Shown: piece by piece, positions 17,781 to 26,485 of the stretch | Layout of the letters: each line of letters begins with the position of its first letter | Numbering within the stretch: the first letter of the stretch is position 1 | Assembly (NCBI RefSeq): GCF_001636695.1 | Contig: NZ_LGEL01000001.1 | Location: forward strand, 33,933-97,932 | Direction: 5' to 3' | Length of the DNA stretch: 64,000 nt | From: Pedobacter panaciterrae | GTDB lineage: Bacteria; Bacteroidota; Bacteroidia; Sphingobacteriales; Sphingobacteriaceae | Translations under genes and position numbers: made by a program | The notes under the pieces: generated by a model | Told to the model about the DNA's origin: nothing | Databases searched by the model: none | The model's input: the letters and a program-made list of their open reading frames with translations, nothing else

Positions 17781-17806
17781 TTGATTAAATCAATTAACTC
17801 TGATAT
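17768..17806. terminator. 39-bp palindrome covering the TPR stop codon
   Basis: Arms of 19 bp (17768-17786 and 17788-17806; core CAGAGTTAATTG) are perfect inverted copies around a single A. The TPR stop codon lies inside the left arm. The palindrome sits between convergent genes and would form a long hairpin, but neither side has a clear T tract, so its role as terminator is uncertain. Confidence 0.45.
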
Positions 17807-17825
17807 TTAAATCTGCTAAAACAGA

Positions 17826-18434
17826 TTACTTATGTTTTTTATCTCCGGTATAAATCAATTCGCCAACTTTAACCTTGAGTTTTAAATCATTTTCTGCCGG
17901 GGGTTTAGGGCACTGATAACCATCGCTGTAAGCACAATAAGGATTGTAAGCCTTATTGAAATCTACCAGGATAGAATTTCCTGTAATATCCTTACTGCTT
18001 AAGTCAATATACCTTCCACCACCATACGATTCCTCTGAGTTCGTTTCATCAGTAAATGGCAGAAATAAATGATCCTTATATTCAGTAATTTTAGACAGTG
18101 AAATACTTTTATATACTGTAAGTTTCTGTGGCTCACCATTCAACTTAAAACTAAGAATTGCATAACGGATATATTCTCTGCTTGTTCCTGTATAGGTTGG
18201 CATTTGGAATGGTGTTTCATTCATCAAAAGCTCTATTTTAGCACTTACCCTATAATTACTATCCGGTTCAAAAAAATGTAAATTCTTAAGATCATCCTCC
18301 TTTAATGGTGATCTTGCATCCTTTAAGAAGTCTGCTTTATAATTTTCGCGGTGCGCTGCAATCTGTGTTTTATAATCTTGTGCAAAACTGTTCAGTTGAA
18401 TCATCATAAACAGTATAAAGCAATATCTAATCAT
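17826..18434 (-). CDS. DUF1684 family secreted protein
   Basis: This 202-residue protein has a signal peptide ending NSFAQ. It carries the DUF1684 hallmark near the C-terminus, VDFNKAYNPYCAYSDGYQCP followed by KPPAEN, with two conserved Cys in the NPYCAY...CPKPP pattern, and the N-terminal AHRENYKADFLKDARSPL. The family is widespread in Bacteroidota and Actinobacteria and its biochemical role is not established. A -7 box TAGCTTTG lies about 20 nt upstream of the start. Confidence 0.85.
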   Translation of the reverse strand: MIRYCFILFMMIQLNSFAQDYKTQIAAHRENYKADFLKDARSPLKEDDLKNLHFFEPDSNYRVSAKIELLMNETPFQMPTYTGTSREYIRYAILSFKLNGEPQKLTVYKSISLSKITEYKDHLFLPFTDETNSEESYGGGRYIDLSSKDITGNSILVDFNKAYNPYCAYSDGYQCPKPPAENDLKLKVKVGELIYTGDKKHK

Positions 18435-18453
18435 ATCATTAAAATCTAGCCCG

Positions 18454-18461
18454 CAAAGCTA
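18454..18461 (-). promoter_or_regulatory. -7 box of the DUF1684 gene
   Basis: On the minus strand TAGCTTTG matches TAnnTTTG; the start codon is at 18434. No clear -33 element is seen. Confidence 0.4.
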
Positions 18462-18544
18462 TCAATTAATATATTAGAATCCCATTATGGTAAATGGCAT
18501 TCTGTTTGTTGCTTAAAATAGCATAACTTTAAACTAATAATATT

Positions 18545-18841
18545 ATGGCTACATTCTCAGAAATCATTAAAGGTGATAAACCAGTACTTGTCGATTTTTA
18601 TGCTACATGGTGTGGTCCATGCAAGGTTATGGCTCCTATTCTGGATACATTGAAAAAACAAGTGGGAGAGACCGCAACCATACTAAAAATAGATGTCGAT
18701 AAGAATCAAGCCGCTGCTGCTGCATACGGTGTACAAGGTGTACCTACTTTTATACTATTTAAGCAGGGCAAGATTCTTTGGAGACAATCAGGAGTTGTTC
18801 AGGCAGCGCAATTACAACAACTTATAACGCAATACGCATAA
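18545..18841 (+). CDS. Thioredoxin
   Basis: A 98-residue cytoplasmic thioredoxin with the active-site motif WCGPC at residues 22-26 and the conserved cis-Pro loop [10 protein letters not shown]. The [21 protein letters not shown] segment is typical. It is a general dithiol reductase for ribonucleotide reductase and oxidised proteins. It stands alone, converging on a 63-residue unknown gene, so it may be a secondary thioredoxin rather than the main trxA. Confidence 0.92.
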   Translation: MATFSEIIKGDKPVLVDFYATWCGPCKVMAPILDTLKKQVGETATILKIDVDKNQAAAAAYGVQGVPTFILFKQGKILWRQSGVVQAAQLQQLITQYA

Positions 18842-18857
18842 CTTCCCTATCTACTAT

Positions 18858-19049
18858 TTACCCACTAATAGCATCTTCCAGTTTAGAACCATCTTTTGTT
18901 AATACTTCAAAATGATGGCTTTTAGATAGCTTTAACAAGTGACCGATAAAATCGGTTGCTGTTGGATAAACATGTTTGTCGAATTTAAGAATGGTTTCGA
19001 TCTTGTTAACCGCGTTAACATACTCGTCTTTGATTTCTTTTTGATTCAT
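18858..19049 (-). CDS. 63-residue protein of unknown function
   Basis: A small, charged, probably helical protein beginning MNQKEIKDEYVNAVNKIETI and ending SKLEDAISG. It has no signal peptide or membrane segment. It lies between the end of the thioredoxin gene (17 nt away, convergent) and a 270-nt intergenic region. The well-formed amphipathic pattern and the exact fit into the gap support a real gene, but the family is not recognised. Confidence 0.55.
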   Translation of the reverse strand: MNQKEIKDEYVNAVNKIETILKFDKHVYPTATDFIGHLLKLSKSHHFEVLTKDGSKLEDAISG

Positions 19050-19158
19050 AACCTACTGCTTTACAGATAAAAATATAACAATACAAGATACAAATTAATT
19101 TAATCTCAAACCAATATAGCGGAAATTATATTACAGCAGAACAGGCCTAAAAAGAAAA

Positions 19159-19188
19159 CAGGAATGATCCTACCGACCATTCCTGAAT
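19159..19188 (-). terminator. Minus-strand terminator without an assigned gene
   Basis: CAGGAATG (19159-19166) pairs with CATTCCTG (19178-19185); with a G-U pair the stem reaches 11 bp on the minus strand. It is followed on that strand by TTTTCTTTTT. No annotated minus-strand gene ends here. Confidence 0.5.
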
Positions 19189-19301
19189 ATCTAAATTAAC
19201 GCTCTCCATATAAAGACGCATTTAGAAACAAAATATTGTATAAGCTTTAAAAAATTTTATTTAACCCGTTATTACCCCTATAAAGATCAAACTATATAAA
19301 T

Positions 19302-19309
19302 TACATTTG
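19302..19309 (+). promoter_or_regulatory. -7 box very close to the MHS transporter start
   Basis: TACATTTG ends 10 nt before the ATG at 19320, so the mRNA leader would be only a few nucleotides. No -33 element is seen. Confidence 0.4.
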
Positions 19310-19319
19310 ATTAAAATCT

Positions 19320-20618
19320 ATGGAAGGAAATGACGATAAAATCTCAGCAAGAAGACTAAAAGCCATTTTTGGTGGCTCAATAGGCAATCTTGTAGAATGG
19401 TATGACTGGTACGCCTACTCTGCTTTCGCAATCTATTTTTCCGCTTCCTTTTTTCCTGAAGGAAACCCTACAGTACAATTAATAAATACCGCGGGGATAT
19501 TTGCATTGGGCTTTTTAATGCGTCCGCTTGGTGGTTATATTTTTGGTCGCATTGCTGATCGTGTTGGCCGTAAGCAATCCATGACGCTTTCAGTCTTATT
19601 GATGTCACTAGGTTCATGTTTAATAGCACTAACGCCAACGTACAAAACCATTGTCATTATAGCTCCTATTCTTTTGTTAACCGCAAGATTACTTCAAGGC
19701 TTAAGTGTTGGTGGCGAGTATGGCGTATCTGCAACCTACTTAAGTGAAATGGCTACCAGGAACAGACGCGGATTTTACTCTAGTTTTCAATATGTAACCC
19801 TAATTGGAGGCCAATTGCTTGCCCTCGCTATTCAGTTAATCCTGCAAAGAGTATTACTCTCCGAAGCTCAGCTTCAGGAATGGGGCTGGCGTATTCCATT
19901 CGTATTCGGCGCTATCCTTTCCATCGTTGCTCTTTATCTTAGAAAAAATCTTGACGAAACAACAGCATTTGAGAATCAAAAGCAACACGGAAATGAGAAA
20001 AAAGGAACTGTAAAGGAATTATTAAAACATCCCAAAGCCGTAATTACAGTAATAGGCTTAACACTGGGAGGTACACTGGCCTTCTATACCTACACTACTT
20101 ATATGCAAAAGTTCCTTGTCAATACCGTCCACATGACAAAAGAACAATCTACATTGATGTCTTTTTTAACATTATTCATCTTTGCGTGTCTGCAGCCTTT
20201 ATTTGGTGCCTTGTCCGATAGAATAGGAAGGCGACCACTACTTATAGCTTTTGGGGTATTAGGAACAATATGTACAGTGCCATTACTGACTACATTAAGT
20301 CATACCACATCACAATGGCAGGCATTTTTTCTTTTAATGATTGCATTAATTATTGTTAGTGGTTATACCAGCATTAACGCTGTGGTAAAAGCTGAGTTAT
20401 TTCCTGCTGAGGTTAGGGCCCTTGGGGTTGGACTACCTTATGCGCTAACTGTTGCCATCTTCGGTGGATCAGCAGAATATATCGCCCTGCAATTAAAAGA
20501 CTGGAACCATGAGGAATATTATTACTGGTACATTACCGTTTGTATCTTTATATCATTAATGGTGTATGTATTTATGAAGGATACAAAGAAGACATCGAAA
20601 TTGAATCAGGACAGCTGA
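19320..20618 (+). CDS. MFS transporter, metabolite:H+ symporter family
   Basis: This 432-residue inner-membrane transporter has 12 helices and belongs to the metabolite:H+ symporter (MHS) branch of MFS, to which KgtP, ProP and PcaT-like carriers belong. The family N-terminus GGSIGNLVEWYDWYAYSAFA is intact, followed by the MFS loop motif GRIADRVGRKQSM and a second copy, GALSDRIGRRPLL, after the sixth helix. The GLSVGGEYGVSATYLSE segment is the MHS signature. Substrates of the family are organic acids, betaines or amino acids; which applies here is not visible. It stands alone. Confidence 0.88.
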   Translation: MEGNDDKISARRLKAIFGGSIGNLVEWYDWYAYSAFAIYFSASFFPEGNPTVQLINTAGIFALGFLMRPLGGYIFGRIADRVGRKQSMTLSVLLMSLGSCLIALTPTYKTIVIIAPILLLTARLLQGLSVGGEYGVSATYLSEMATRNRRGFYSSFQYVTLIGGQLLALAIQLILQRVLLSEAQLQEWGWRIPFVFGAILSIVALYLRKNLDETTAFENQKQHGNEKKGTVKELLKHPKAVITVIGLTLGGTLAFYTYTTYMQKFLVNTVHMTKEQSTLMSFLTLFIFACLQPLFGALSDRIGRRPLLIAFGVLGTICTVPLLTTLSHTTSQWQAFFLLMIALIIVSGYTSINAVVKAELFPAEVRALGVGLPYALTVAIFGGSAEYIALQLKDWNHEEYYYWYITVCIFISLMVYVFMKDTKKTSKLNQDS

Positions 20619-20648
20619 CAAACAAGATCCTTATAAATGTTTTAAATA

Positions 20649-20683
20649 AGGCATTGCTGTTCGATGCAGGAACAACAATGCCT
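20649..20683. terminator. Hairpin between convergent MHS transporter and dnaE genes
   Basis: AGGCATTGCTGTTC (20649-20662) pairs with GAACAACAATGCCT (20670-20683) with one mismatch. On the minus strand it is followed by TTATTTAAAA, weakly terminator-like; on the + strand by AAAAACC. Confidence 0.45.
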
Positions 20684-20799
20684 AAAAACCAAATATAAGT
20701 ATGCCTACAAATCTTAATAGGCACAATTAAAGAAAAGTGCTGAGCAAAAATTAATTTATGAGACTACAATTTAGGCACACAATTCTATAAACAAAAGTC

Positions 20800-20928
20800 T
20801 TATTCTCTTAATTCAAAAACAAAGAATACAGTATATTCCGCACTTTTTCCGGCTATTAACCCTCCAACAATTTTTTGTTTGGCATTACCATCTATAAAAA
20901 ATAAAATTCCAAATTTTGTACTTATCAA
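20800..20928 (-). pseudogene. Possible gene remnant (42 codons, no ATG)
   Basis: A minus-strand frame from a TTG at 20928 to a TAA reads FGILFFIDGNAKQKIVGG, then SAEYTVFFVFELRE. The alternation of hydrophobic and polar residues is protein-like, but there is no ATG and stops lie directly upstream. It may be the tail of a lost gene or chance. Confidence 0.2.
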
Positions 20929-20960
20929 AAATCAGCCGTTAAGCTAATGGCATTCAAAAT

Positions 20961-23912
20961 TTAAGCCATCACAGGATTACCAACAATAGGCAGTTTTGCA
21001 AACCTGATGACCTCAACACTTGGAAAACCAAAATCTTCCACTACTTTCCCCAATATCAGGTAACACCCCTTTCCTCTAAAAGGATAAGTAGGCGTATTGT
21101 TAGGAAAATGAGTCGTATCAAAGAAATTTCCATCTGCATCTAAAAAAGTACCAAACCACATTTTCTTATTATTCTTAGTATGCACAGTCTTTTCGCAAAC
21201 ATATAACCCTACCATTTTAACCGTTTCTCCCACATATTGAATCAGATTGTTTGTACGCACATCTCCTCTATATGAGGTCTTCAGCAAATCAAACATAGAA
21301 AGCGACAAAGGAAACCCAAGCAGTTCCAACTCATGGTATGCATCTTCAAGCTTGGTATTAATTAGCTCTGGCAGCATATAATGTTTACTTTCCAGATGAA
21401 AAAGTTCTGCATGATTAACAGGCTTAATTTTACCACCCAACATCATATGTACCTCCCACAACAGCGTTTTCTTACTCTTACCCGTAAATCTTAAAGCTCC
21501 CACCCTAATTAAAATGATTGCCTGTTCCAGTCCCATCCCTGTACGTTTCAAAAAATCCTCAAGATCAATAAATACGCCATTTCGCTTAACCTCCTCAGGA
21601 ATTAATTCTATGAATCTATTCTCAAGCCCCTGTATACCAATAAGCCCCAGATAAGCATCGCTCCCTTTAATGGATACTACAGAAGTACTTACATTTACAC
21701 ATGGCAAATGCACCTTTGCACCTGCCTTTTGCAATTCATGAACATATAACCAACGTGTATAAAATCCTCCATAATTATTCAGCACCGCAACCATAAACTC
21801 CCGGGGATAGTAGTTTTTTAAATGTAGACTCTGATAACTTTCTACTGCAAAACTTGCCGAATGAGCCTTGGAAAAACTATAACCTGCAAAAGAAAATACC
21901 TGTCTCCATACCTCAGCCGTAATGGCCTCCGACCTGCCCAATACCTTTGCACCTTCATGAAACTTTTCCACCAGCTTATTAAACTCTATTTTTGAGCGAT
22001 ATTTCCCACTCATCCCCCGCCTCAAAATATCTGCATCAGTACCATCCATCCCGGCATAATGAATACAGATCTTAATCACATCCTCCTGATACACCATTAC
22101 CCCAAAAGTATCTTCCAGCTGCTCCTTCATTACAGGGTGAAGGTATTCTACGGCGTCCGGTCTATGAAAATTTTGAATGTAAGCCTTCATCATACCTGAT
22201 TGTGCAACCCCGGGTCTAATAATACTGCTGGCGGCAACCAGTGTCAGGTAATTTTCACAACCCAGTTTGGTAAGCAATTGCCGCATGGCAGGCGATTCAA
22301 TGTAAAAACAGCCAATACTGTTCCCCGATTTTAGTTTGTTATTCAGGTTAGAGTCCTTCATAAACGTTTTTACATCATGAATGTCTATTTTGCATTGCTG
22401 GTTTTCCTCTACCAGCCTCACTGCTTCTTTAATATGGCCTATCCCTCTTTGGCTTAATATATCATATTTATCATAACCAATCGCCTCTGCCTCATACATA
22501 TCCCATTGTACGGTAGGCATTCCTTTGGGCGGTAAATCCAATGCAGTGTAATAGGTAATCGGTTCTTCAGAAATCAGGATACCTCCGGCATGAATACTTC
22601 TTTGATTGGGCATCTCCTTCATCATTTCGTATATGGCAGTAATCTTTTCAAAAGTAGGATTGTTTCTATTTTCCGCAGCATTAGCTGGGTCATTAAAGCC
22701 ATCAATCTCAGTTTTTGGCAGACCCATTACCTTACCAATCTCACGGATAATGGAGCGATCTTTAAAGGTGCTTATTGTGCCTAGCAGCGCAGTATGTTCT
22801 TTTCCGTAGCGTTTAAAAATATAATCCTGTACATCTTCACGCTCATCCCAGGAATAATCAATATCAAAATCAGGGGGCGAGGTACGTTGCGCATTCAGAA
22901 ACCGCTCAAAGTATAAATCAAGTTCCAGCGGATCTACATCAGTAATACGCAAACAAAAAGCCACGGTGCTATTGGCTCCTGAGCCCCTGCCTACATGATA
23001 ATAACCTTTGGACATAGAATAGCGAATAATATCCCAGGTAATTAAGAAATAAGCACAATATCCCAGGTCATTAATTACCTTCAGCTCGTTCTCTACTTTT
23101 TTTAGCGCTTCTTTATTATTCTTCCCATAACGATAAATCATTCCACCCATTGCCAGCTTTTCAAGCAATGCTTTATCATCATTCTTACTCCCCGTAAAAG
23201 TTCTACGGTTTAGGTGCACTTTCCCCGGCTTATAATTCATCATGCAGCCATCCATCAGTTTCCGCGTATTATCCAGTATAAAAGCGTATTTACTAAATTT
23301 AGCTTCCAGCTCTCCTGCCGGCAGAAACATATCGGTACTACTACATTTATCGTCAGGTCCAACCATCGTAAGCAGGGTATTCGAATCTACTCCCCTCAGA
23401 TATTCATGTAAGCGGTATTCCAGCCTATCGGCCACAAAAACAGGCTGTAATGCAAGTATTTTATCTTTTATATGACTGATCTCCTTGCCGTGCAGGCTAT
23501 GTAGTTCATCATAGCGAATCCCCAGGTATTCATTTTCTCCTAATGGCCTGGCTACAATACCATCTGCATATGGATAAATTATAGCTGCATTTTTAAAGGA
23601 CTTCGCCTTGTCTGGCAACTCCTTCTGTTCCAGGTTATGCTCAGTCAGGAAATCATTCAATTCTTTCATTCCCTCCTTATCTCTGGCAACCCCGATATAA
23701 AGTAATTGCTTATTTCGCCTAAATTCAATACCTCCAATCGGCTTAATACCGTTGTTGTTACACGTTCTCATAAACTCCATAATCCCTGTAGAATTATTGA
23801 TATCTGTAAGCACCATCTGCGTAACCCCGCGAAAAGCTGCTTCCTTTATCAGCTTTTCGATAGACATAGTACCATAGCGCAGGCTATATTGAGAATGAAC
23901 GTTCAGATACAT
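20961..23912 (-). CDS. DNA polymerase III alpha-type subunit, error-prone (DnaE2-like)
   Basis: This 983-residue C-family DNA polymerase is clearly shorter than the replicative DnaE (about 1160-1500). Order: PHP domain (residues 1-200, MYLNVHSQYSLRYG), polymerase core with GRGSGANS (about 309-316) and the catalytic PPDFDIDYSWDE motif (348-352 Asp residues), fingers, and a C-terminal OB fold (VKMVGLYVCEKTVHTKNNKK). In the PHP domain the usual HxH is HSQ, with the second His replaced by Gln (residue 8), so the metal site is degraded. It lies 3 nt after the Y-family polymerase gene and is co-transcribed with it, the arrangement of inducible translesion cassettes. It should copy damaged DNA with low fidelity. 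Confidence 0.85.
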   Translation of the reverse strand: MYLNVHSQYSLRYGTMSIEKLIKEAAFRGVTQMVLTDINNSTGIMEFMRTCNNNGIKPIGGIEFRRNKQLLYIGVARDKEGMKELNDFLTEHNLEQKELPDKAKSFKNAAIIYPYADGIVARPLGENEYLGIRYDELHSLHGKEISHIKDKILALQPVFVADRLEYRLHEYLRGVDSNTLLTMVGPDDKCSSTDMFLPAGELEAKFSKYAFILDNTRKLMDGCMMNYKPGKVHLNRRTFTGSKNDDKALLEKLAMGGMIYRYGKNNKEALKKVENELKVINDLGYCAYFLITWDIIRYSMSKGYYHVGRGSGANSTVAFCLRITDVDPLELDLYFERFLNAQRTSPPDFDIDYSWDEREDVQDYIFKRYGKEHTALLGTISTFKDRSIIREIGKVMGLPKTEIDGFNDPANAAENRNNPTFEKITAIYEMMKEMPNQRSIHAGGILISEEPITYYTALDLPPKGMPTVQWDMYEAEAIGYDKYDILSQRGIGHIKEAVRLVEENQQCKIDIHDVKTFMKDSNLNNKLKSGNSIGCFYIESPAMRQLLTKLGCENYLTLVAASSIIRPGVAQSGMMKAYIQNFHRPDAVEYLHPVMKEQLEDTFGVMVYQEDVIKICIHYAGMDGTDADILRRGMSGKYRSKIEFNKLVEKFHEGAKVLGRSEAITAEVWRQVFSFAGYSFSKAHSASFAVESYQSLHLKNYYPREFMVAVLNNYGGFYTRWLYVHELQKAGAKVHLPCVNVSTSVVSIKGSDAYLGLIGIQGLENRFIELIPEEVKRNGVFIDLEDFLKRTGMGLEQAIILIRVGALRFTGKSKKTLLWEVHMMLGGKIKPVNHAELFHLESKHYMLPELINTKLEDAYHELELLGFPLSLSMFDLLKTSYRGDVRTNNLIQYVGETVKMVGLYVCEKTVHTKNNKKMWFGTFLDADGNFFDTTHFPNNTPTYPFRGKGCYLILGKVVEDFGFPSVEVIRFAKLPIVGNPVMA

Positions 23913-23915
23913 GGC

Positions 23916-25073
23916 TTACAACTCAATATTCAACACAGATGCCCTGGTTACTGCTTTTTCTCCAAAGCGCTTGCGAATCCTGTCCATTGCCTGTACCAGG
24001 CTATATTGTTCCTGCGATTCACTATACATATCTATTTGTTCAAATCCGTTTACCAGACTAGATAAACGTACGCCAACAAGTCTTAACAACATCCTCTTGG
24101 TATATACCTGCTTAAAAAGCTCCCTTGCTTTTTGAATAAGCGTACTATCAAGCGAGGTGTAAGGGATAGATGCCTGCCTGGTAACATCCTCAAAATTAGA
24201 ATACCTAATCGTTATAGTAATGCAGGCTGCAAGTTTCTTTTTTTCTCTCAACTGAAATGCAATATCCATTACCATCGAAGTAAGCAGATTATTAATCATG
24301 TTTACATCTATAGTATCTGCTTTAAATGTGCACTGTGTACCAATACTTTTCTGCTCGGCATAAGGAATTACTTCACTATTATCTATGCCTTTAGCTCTTT
24401 GCAGCAACGATAATCCATTTTTTCCCATCAGCATATTCATCTGATCCGGATGGATCTGAGCTAGCGTATAGATCTTCTTAATACCCATATCACTCAGTTT
24501 GATAAAGGCCTTTTCGCCCAGTCCAGGAATTTTTCTGATTGAAAGAGGATTTAAAAAAGGTTGTACGCCCGATGCCTCAACATTCCTCTCTCCGCTTGGC
24601 TTACATTCATTAGTTGCCATTTTGGAAACCGTTTTATTTACCGATAATCCAAAAGAGATTGGCAAGCCTGATTCTCTCATAATAGTTTGCCGAAGTTCAT
24701 GCGCATAAGCCATACAGCCATAGAACCTATCCATGCCCGTCATATCTATATAATGCTCATCAATGCTGGCTTTTTCAAACAGCGGCACCCTTTCCCTTAT
24801 AATATCGGTAATTTCATGAGATGCTTTAGAATAGGCATCCATATTGCCTTTAATAAAAACCCCATGCGGACATAACATTCTTGCCATTCTGGCTGGCATG
24901 GCTGCATGCACCCCAAATTTCCGTGCCTCATAGCTACATGAAGTTACAACTCCACGGTCTGAGATACCACCAATAATTACAGGTTTTCCAATAAGTCTTT
25001 TATCTTTCCTTAGTTCTACAGACACGAAAAATGCATCCTGATCCATATGAATTATTTGCTTCCCTTCCCTCAT
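23916..25073 (-). CDS. dinB: Y-family DNA polymerase IV
   Basis: This 385-residue translesion polymerase has the catalytic acidic residues D11 in HMDQDAFFVSVE and D105-E106 in KASIDEHYIDMTG. The steric-gate region FF and the YEARKFGVHAAMPARMA segment are typical of DinB. A thumb helix-hairpin-helix (IRKIPGLGEKAFIKLSDMGI) and a little-finger domain follow. It precedes the DnaE-type polymerase by 3 nt, so both are made together. The group could also be called ImuB-like, but the active site is intact, unlike true ImuB. A promoter with repeated TWAGCTAA boxes lies upstream. Confidence 0.9.
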   Translation of the reverse strand: MREGKQIIHMDQDAFFVSVELRKDKRLIGKPVIIGGISDRGVVTSCSYEARKFGVHAAMPARMARMLCPHGVFIKGNMDAYSKASHEITDIIRERVPLFEKASIDEHYIDMTGMDRFYGCMAYAHELRQTIMRESGLPISFGLSVNKTVSKMATNECKPSGERNVEASGVQPFLNPLSIRKIPGLGEKAFIKLSDMGIKKIYTLAQIHPDQMNMLMGKNGLSLLQRAKGIDNSEVIPYAEQKSIGTQCTFKADTIDVNMINNLLTSMVMDIAFQLREKKKLAACITITIRYSNFEDVTRQASIPYTSLDSTLIQKARELFKQVYTKRMLLRLVGVRLSSLVNGFEQIDMYSESQEQYSLVQAMDRIRKRFGEKAVTRASVLNIEL

Positions 25074-25095
25074 GACAAATAAATTTAGGTCACGA

Positions 25096-25151
25096 CAAAA
25101 CTAAGCTAATAAAATTAGTAAATCAATAAATAAGCTAAATATTTTAGCTAA
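25096..25151 (-). promoter_or_regulatory. dinB-dnaE promoter with repeated TWAGCTAA operator boxes
   Basis: On the minus strand TTG (25126-25124), a 20-nt spacer and TAGTTTTG (25103-25096) form a complete promoter. TAAGCTAA occurs at 25102-25109 (overlapping the -7 box) and 25131-25138, and TTAGCTAA at 25144-25151. The upper two form a perfect palindrome AGCTAAA-TAT-TTTAGCT (25133-25149). This is the layout of a repressor site over an inducible promoter. Confidence 0.55.
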
Positions 25152-25173
25152 AATATAGAATACTACTATTCAT

Positions 25174-25656
25174 TTAAGCAAGCATAAGACCCGGGACTTC
25201 CTTTAAAATCTGATCTTTGTGGGCAGCAGATAGCCAGATATTAGATTCCAGATTTAAAATATCCATGTTTTCTTTAAGAAAGTAATTCAGGCACAGCTTG
25301 CCGTTTTCTTTCTGAGTAGCTACAATATCATGAATAATATCATTTGATATAACAACAGGCGTACTATCTTCTCCGTGATTAAATTCAGTTACATGAACAT
25401 CTTCTAATACAACGGTACCTAAAACAGCTGAATTTTCATTTTCTTCATCCCCGGCAGAAATGGTCAGTTCATAAGTATTGGTATCTTTTTTAGAATAATC
25501 AATCACTTCGTCAGAGAATTTAAAGGCTGCGCAATGAGAGTGTTTTGGAATTTTAGCGGCATTCAATTGCTCCCATTCCTTGCGGTGACCTGGATTTTTA
25601 TGCTCATCACAGTACCATTCAGGGTTGCGTACCCAAATTTTAACGACTATGTTCAT
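25174..25656 (-). CDS. 160-residue protein of unknown function
   Basis: A cytoplasmic-looking acidic protein that begins MNIVVKIWVRNPEWYCDEHK. It has no signal, membrane segment or recognisable motif; the N-terminal Cys/His cluster (WYCDEHKNPGH, later KHSHCAAF) could bind a metal, but this is only a visual impression. It lies between the translesion cassette and the esterase gene, all on the minus strand, with its own intergenic spaces. No function is assigned. Confidence 0.65.
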   Translation of the reverse strand: MNIVVKIWVRNPEWYCDEHKNPGHRKEWEQLNAAKIPKHSHCAAFKFSDEVIDYSKKDTNTYELTISAGDEENENSAVLGTVVLEDVHVTEFNHGEDSTPVVISNDIIHDIVATQKENGKLCLNYFLKENMDILNLESNIWLSAAHKDQILKEVPGLMLA

Positions 25657-25709
25657 ACACTATTGCTATTTGATTAGATAATGAAGATAGTAAAAAAAAT
25701 CTTTACTAA

Positions 25710-26402
25710 TTACAGCACATCTTTCAATTTCTTCCAAACATTTTCCGCCAGTATTTTTTGTCCCTCTGCAGTAGGATGAATACCATCGTTCTGATTTAAC
25801 CTAGGAATCCCCGCTACTCCCTCCAATAAAAACGGTACAAAAACCATTTCATTCTTAGCTGCAAGTTCCTTAAACATATTCCTGAAATCAGATGCATATT
25901 TAGCTCCCATATTAGGCGGCACTTCCATTCCGGTTAAAATCATTTTGGCCTGAGGATATTTCTTTTTAACCTTATCTATTATAATCTGCAAATTTGCAGT
26001 AGTTTCATTAACAGCTATCCCCCGCAAACCATCATTAGCCCCCAGTTCAAGTACAAAAACAGCTATAGGTTGTTTTAGCAACCAGTCTATCCTGTTTTTT
26101 CCCGCAGCAGATGTTTCGCCACTTAGCCCACCGTTTATAGCTTTATAAGGAAGCTTAAGTGAATCCAGCCTTTTCTGCAAAAGTTCCGGATAAGCCTCTC
26201 CCTGTTCAAGCCCATAACCCGCTGTTAAACTTGTCCCGAAAAACAAAATATTTTTTTCTTTAACAGGAGCCTCAGTAGCTACAGGTGCCGCTTCCGAAGG
26301 TTTTGCCTTTGATTCATCGGTCTGTTTATTTTGATTATTTCCACATGATGCAAATACAACTGACAAAAGTATGATCAGGGTTGAAGCTTTAAAACGTAAC
26401 AT
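25710..26402 (-). CDS. SGNH/GDSL esterase (TesA-like arylesterase), lipoprotein
   Basis: This 230-residue hydrolase has a lipobox VVFASC (Cys about 20) and a low-complexity linker. The SGNH blocks are present in order: FFGTSLTAGYG (catalytic Ser about 58; the usual GDS is GTS), GLSGETSAAG (Gly block), ELGANDGLRG (Asn block) and DGIHPTAEG (Asp-His). It is divergent from the ABC genes of ybbA-ybbP type. The same divergent arrangement tesA/ybbA-ybbP occurs in E. coli, so the gene pair is conserved far beyond this phylum. It should hydrolyse lysophospholipid or acyl esters in the periplasm. Confidence 0.88.
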   Translation of the reverse strand: MLRFKASTLIILLSVVFASCGNNQNKQTDESKAKPSEAAPVATEAPVKEKNILFFGTSLTAGYGLEQGEAYPELLQKRLDSLKLPYKAINGGLSGETSAAGKNRIDWLLKQPIAVFVLELGANDGLRGIAVNETTANLQIIIDKVKKKYPQAKMILTGMEVPPNMGAKYASDFRNMFKELAAKNEMVFVPFLLEGVAGIPRLNQNDGIHPTAEGQKILAENVWKKLKDVL

Positions 26403-26485
26403 ATCTATGTAATATAAATCTAAAATTAGCCATTACTTACCAGGCCTCGTATATTTAACTATAAAAGTACCTATTTATTAATAAT

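Larger units (their letters stand above)
20619..20960. other. 342-nt intergenic region with a hairpin and a possible gene remnant
   Basis: The region between the MHS transporter and the DnaE-type gene has a 14-bp hairpin at 20649-20683 and a 42-codon minus-strand frame at 20800-20928. No promoter with both elements was found. Confidence 0.5.

Noticed and set aside
23706-24065. 119-codon + strand frame across the dnaE/dinB junction
   Set aside because: Both polymerase genes are intact on the minus strand with catalytic motifs; the frame is a shadow.
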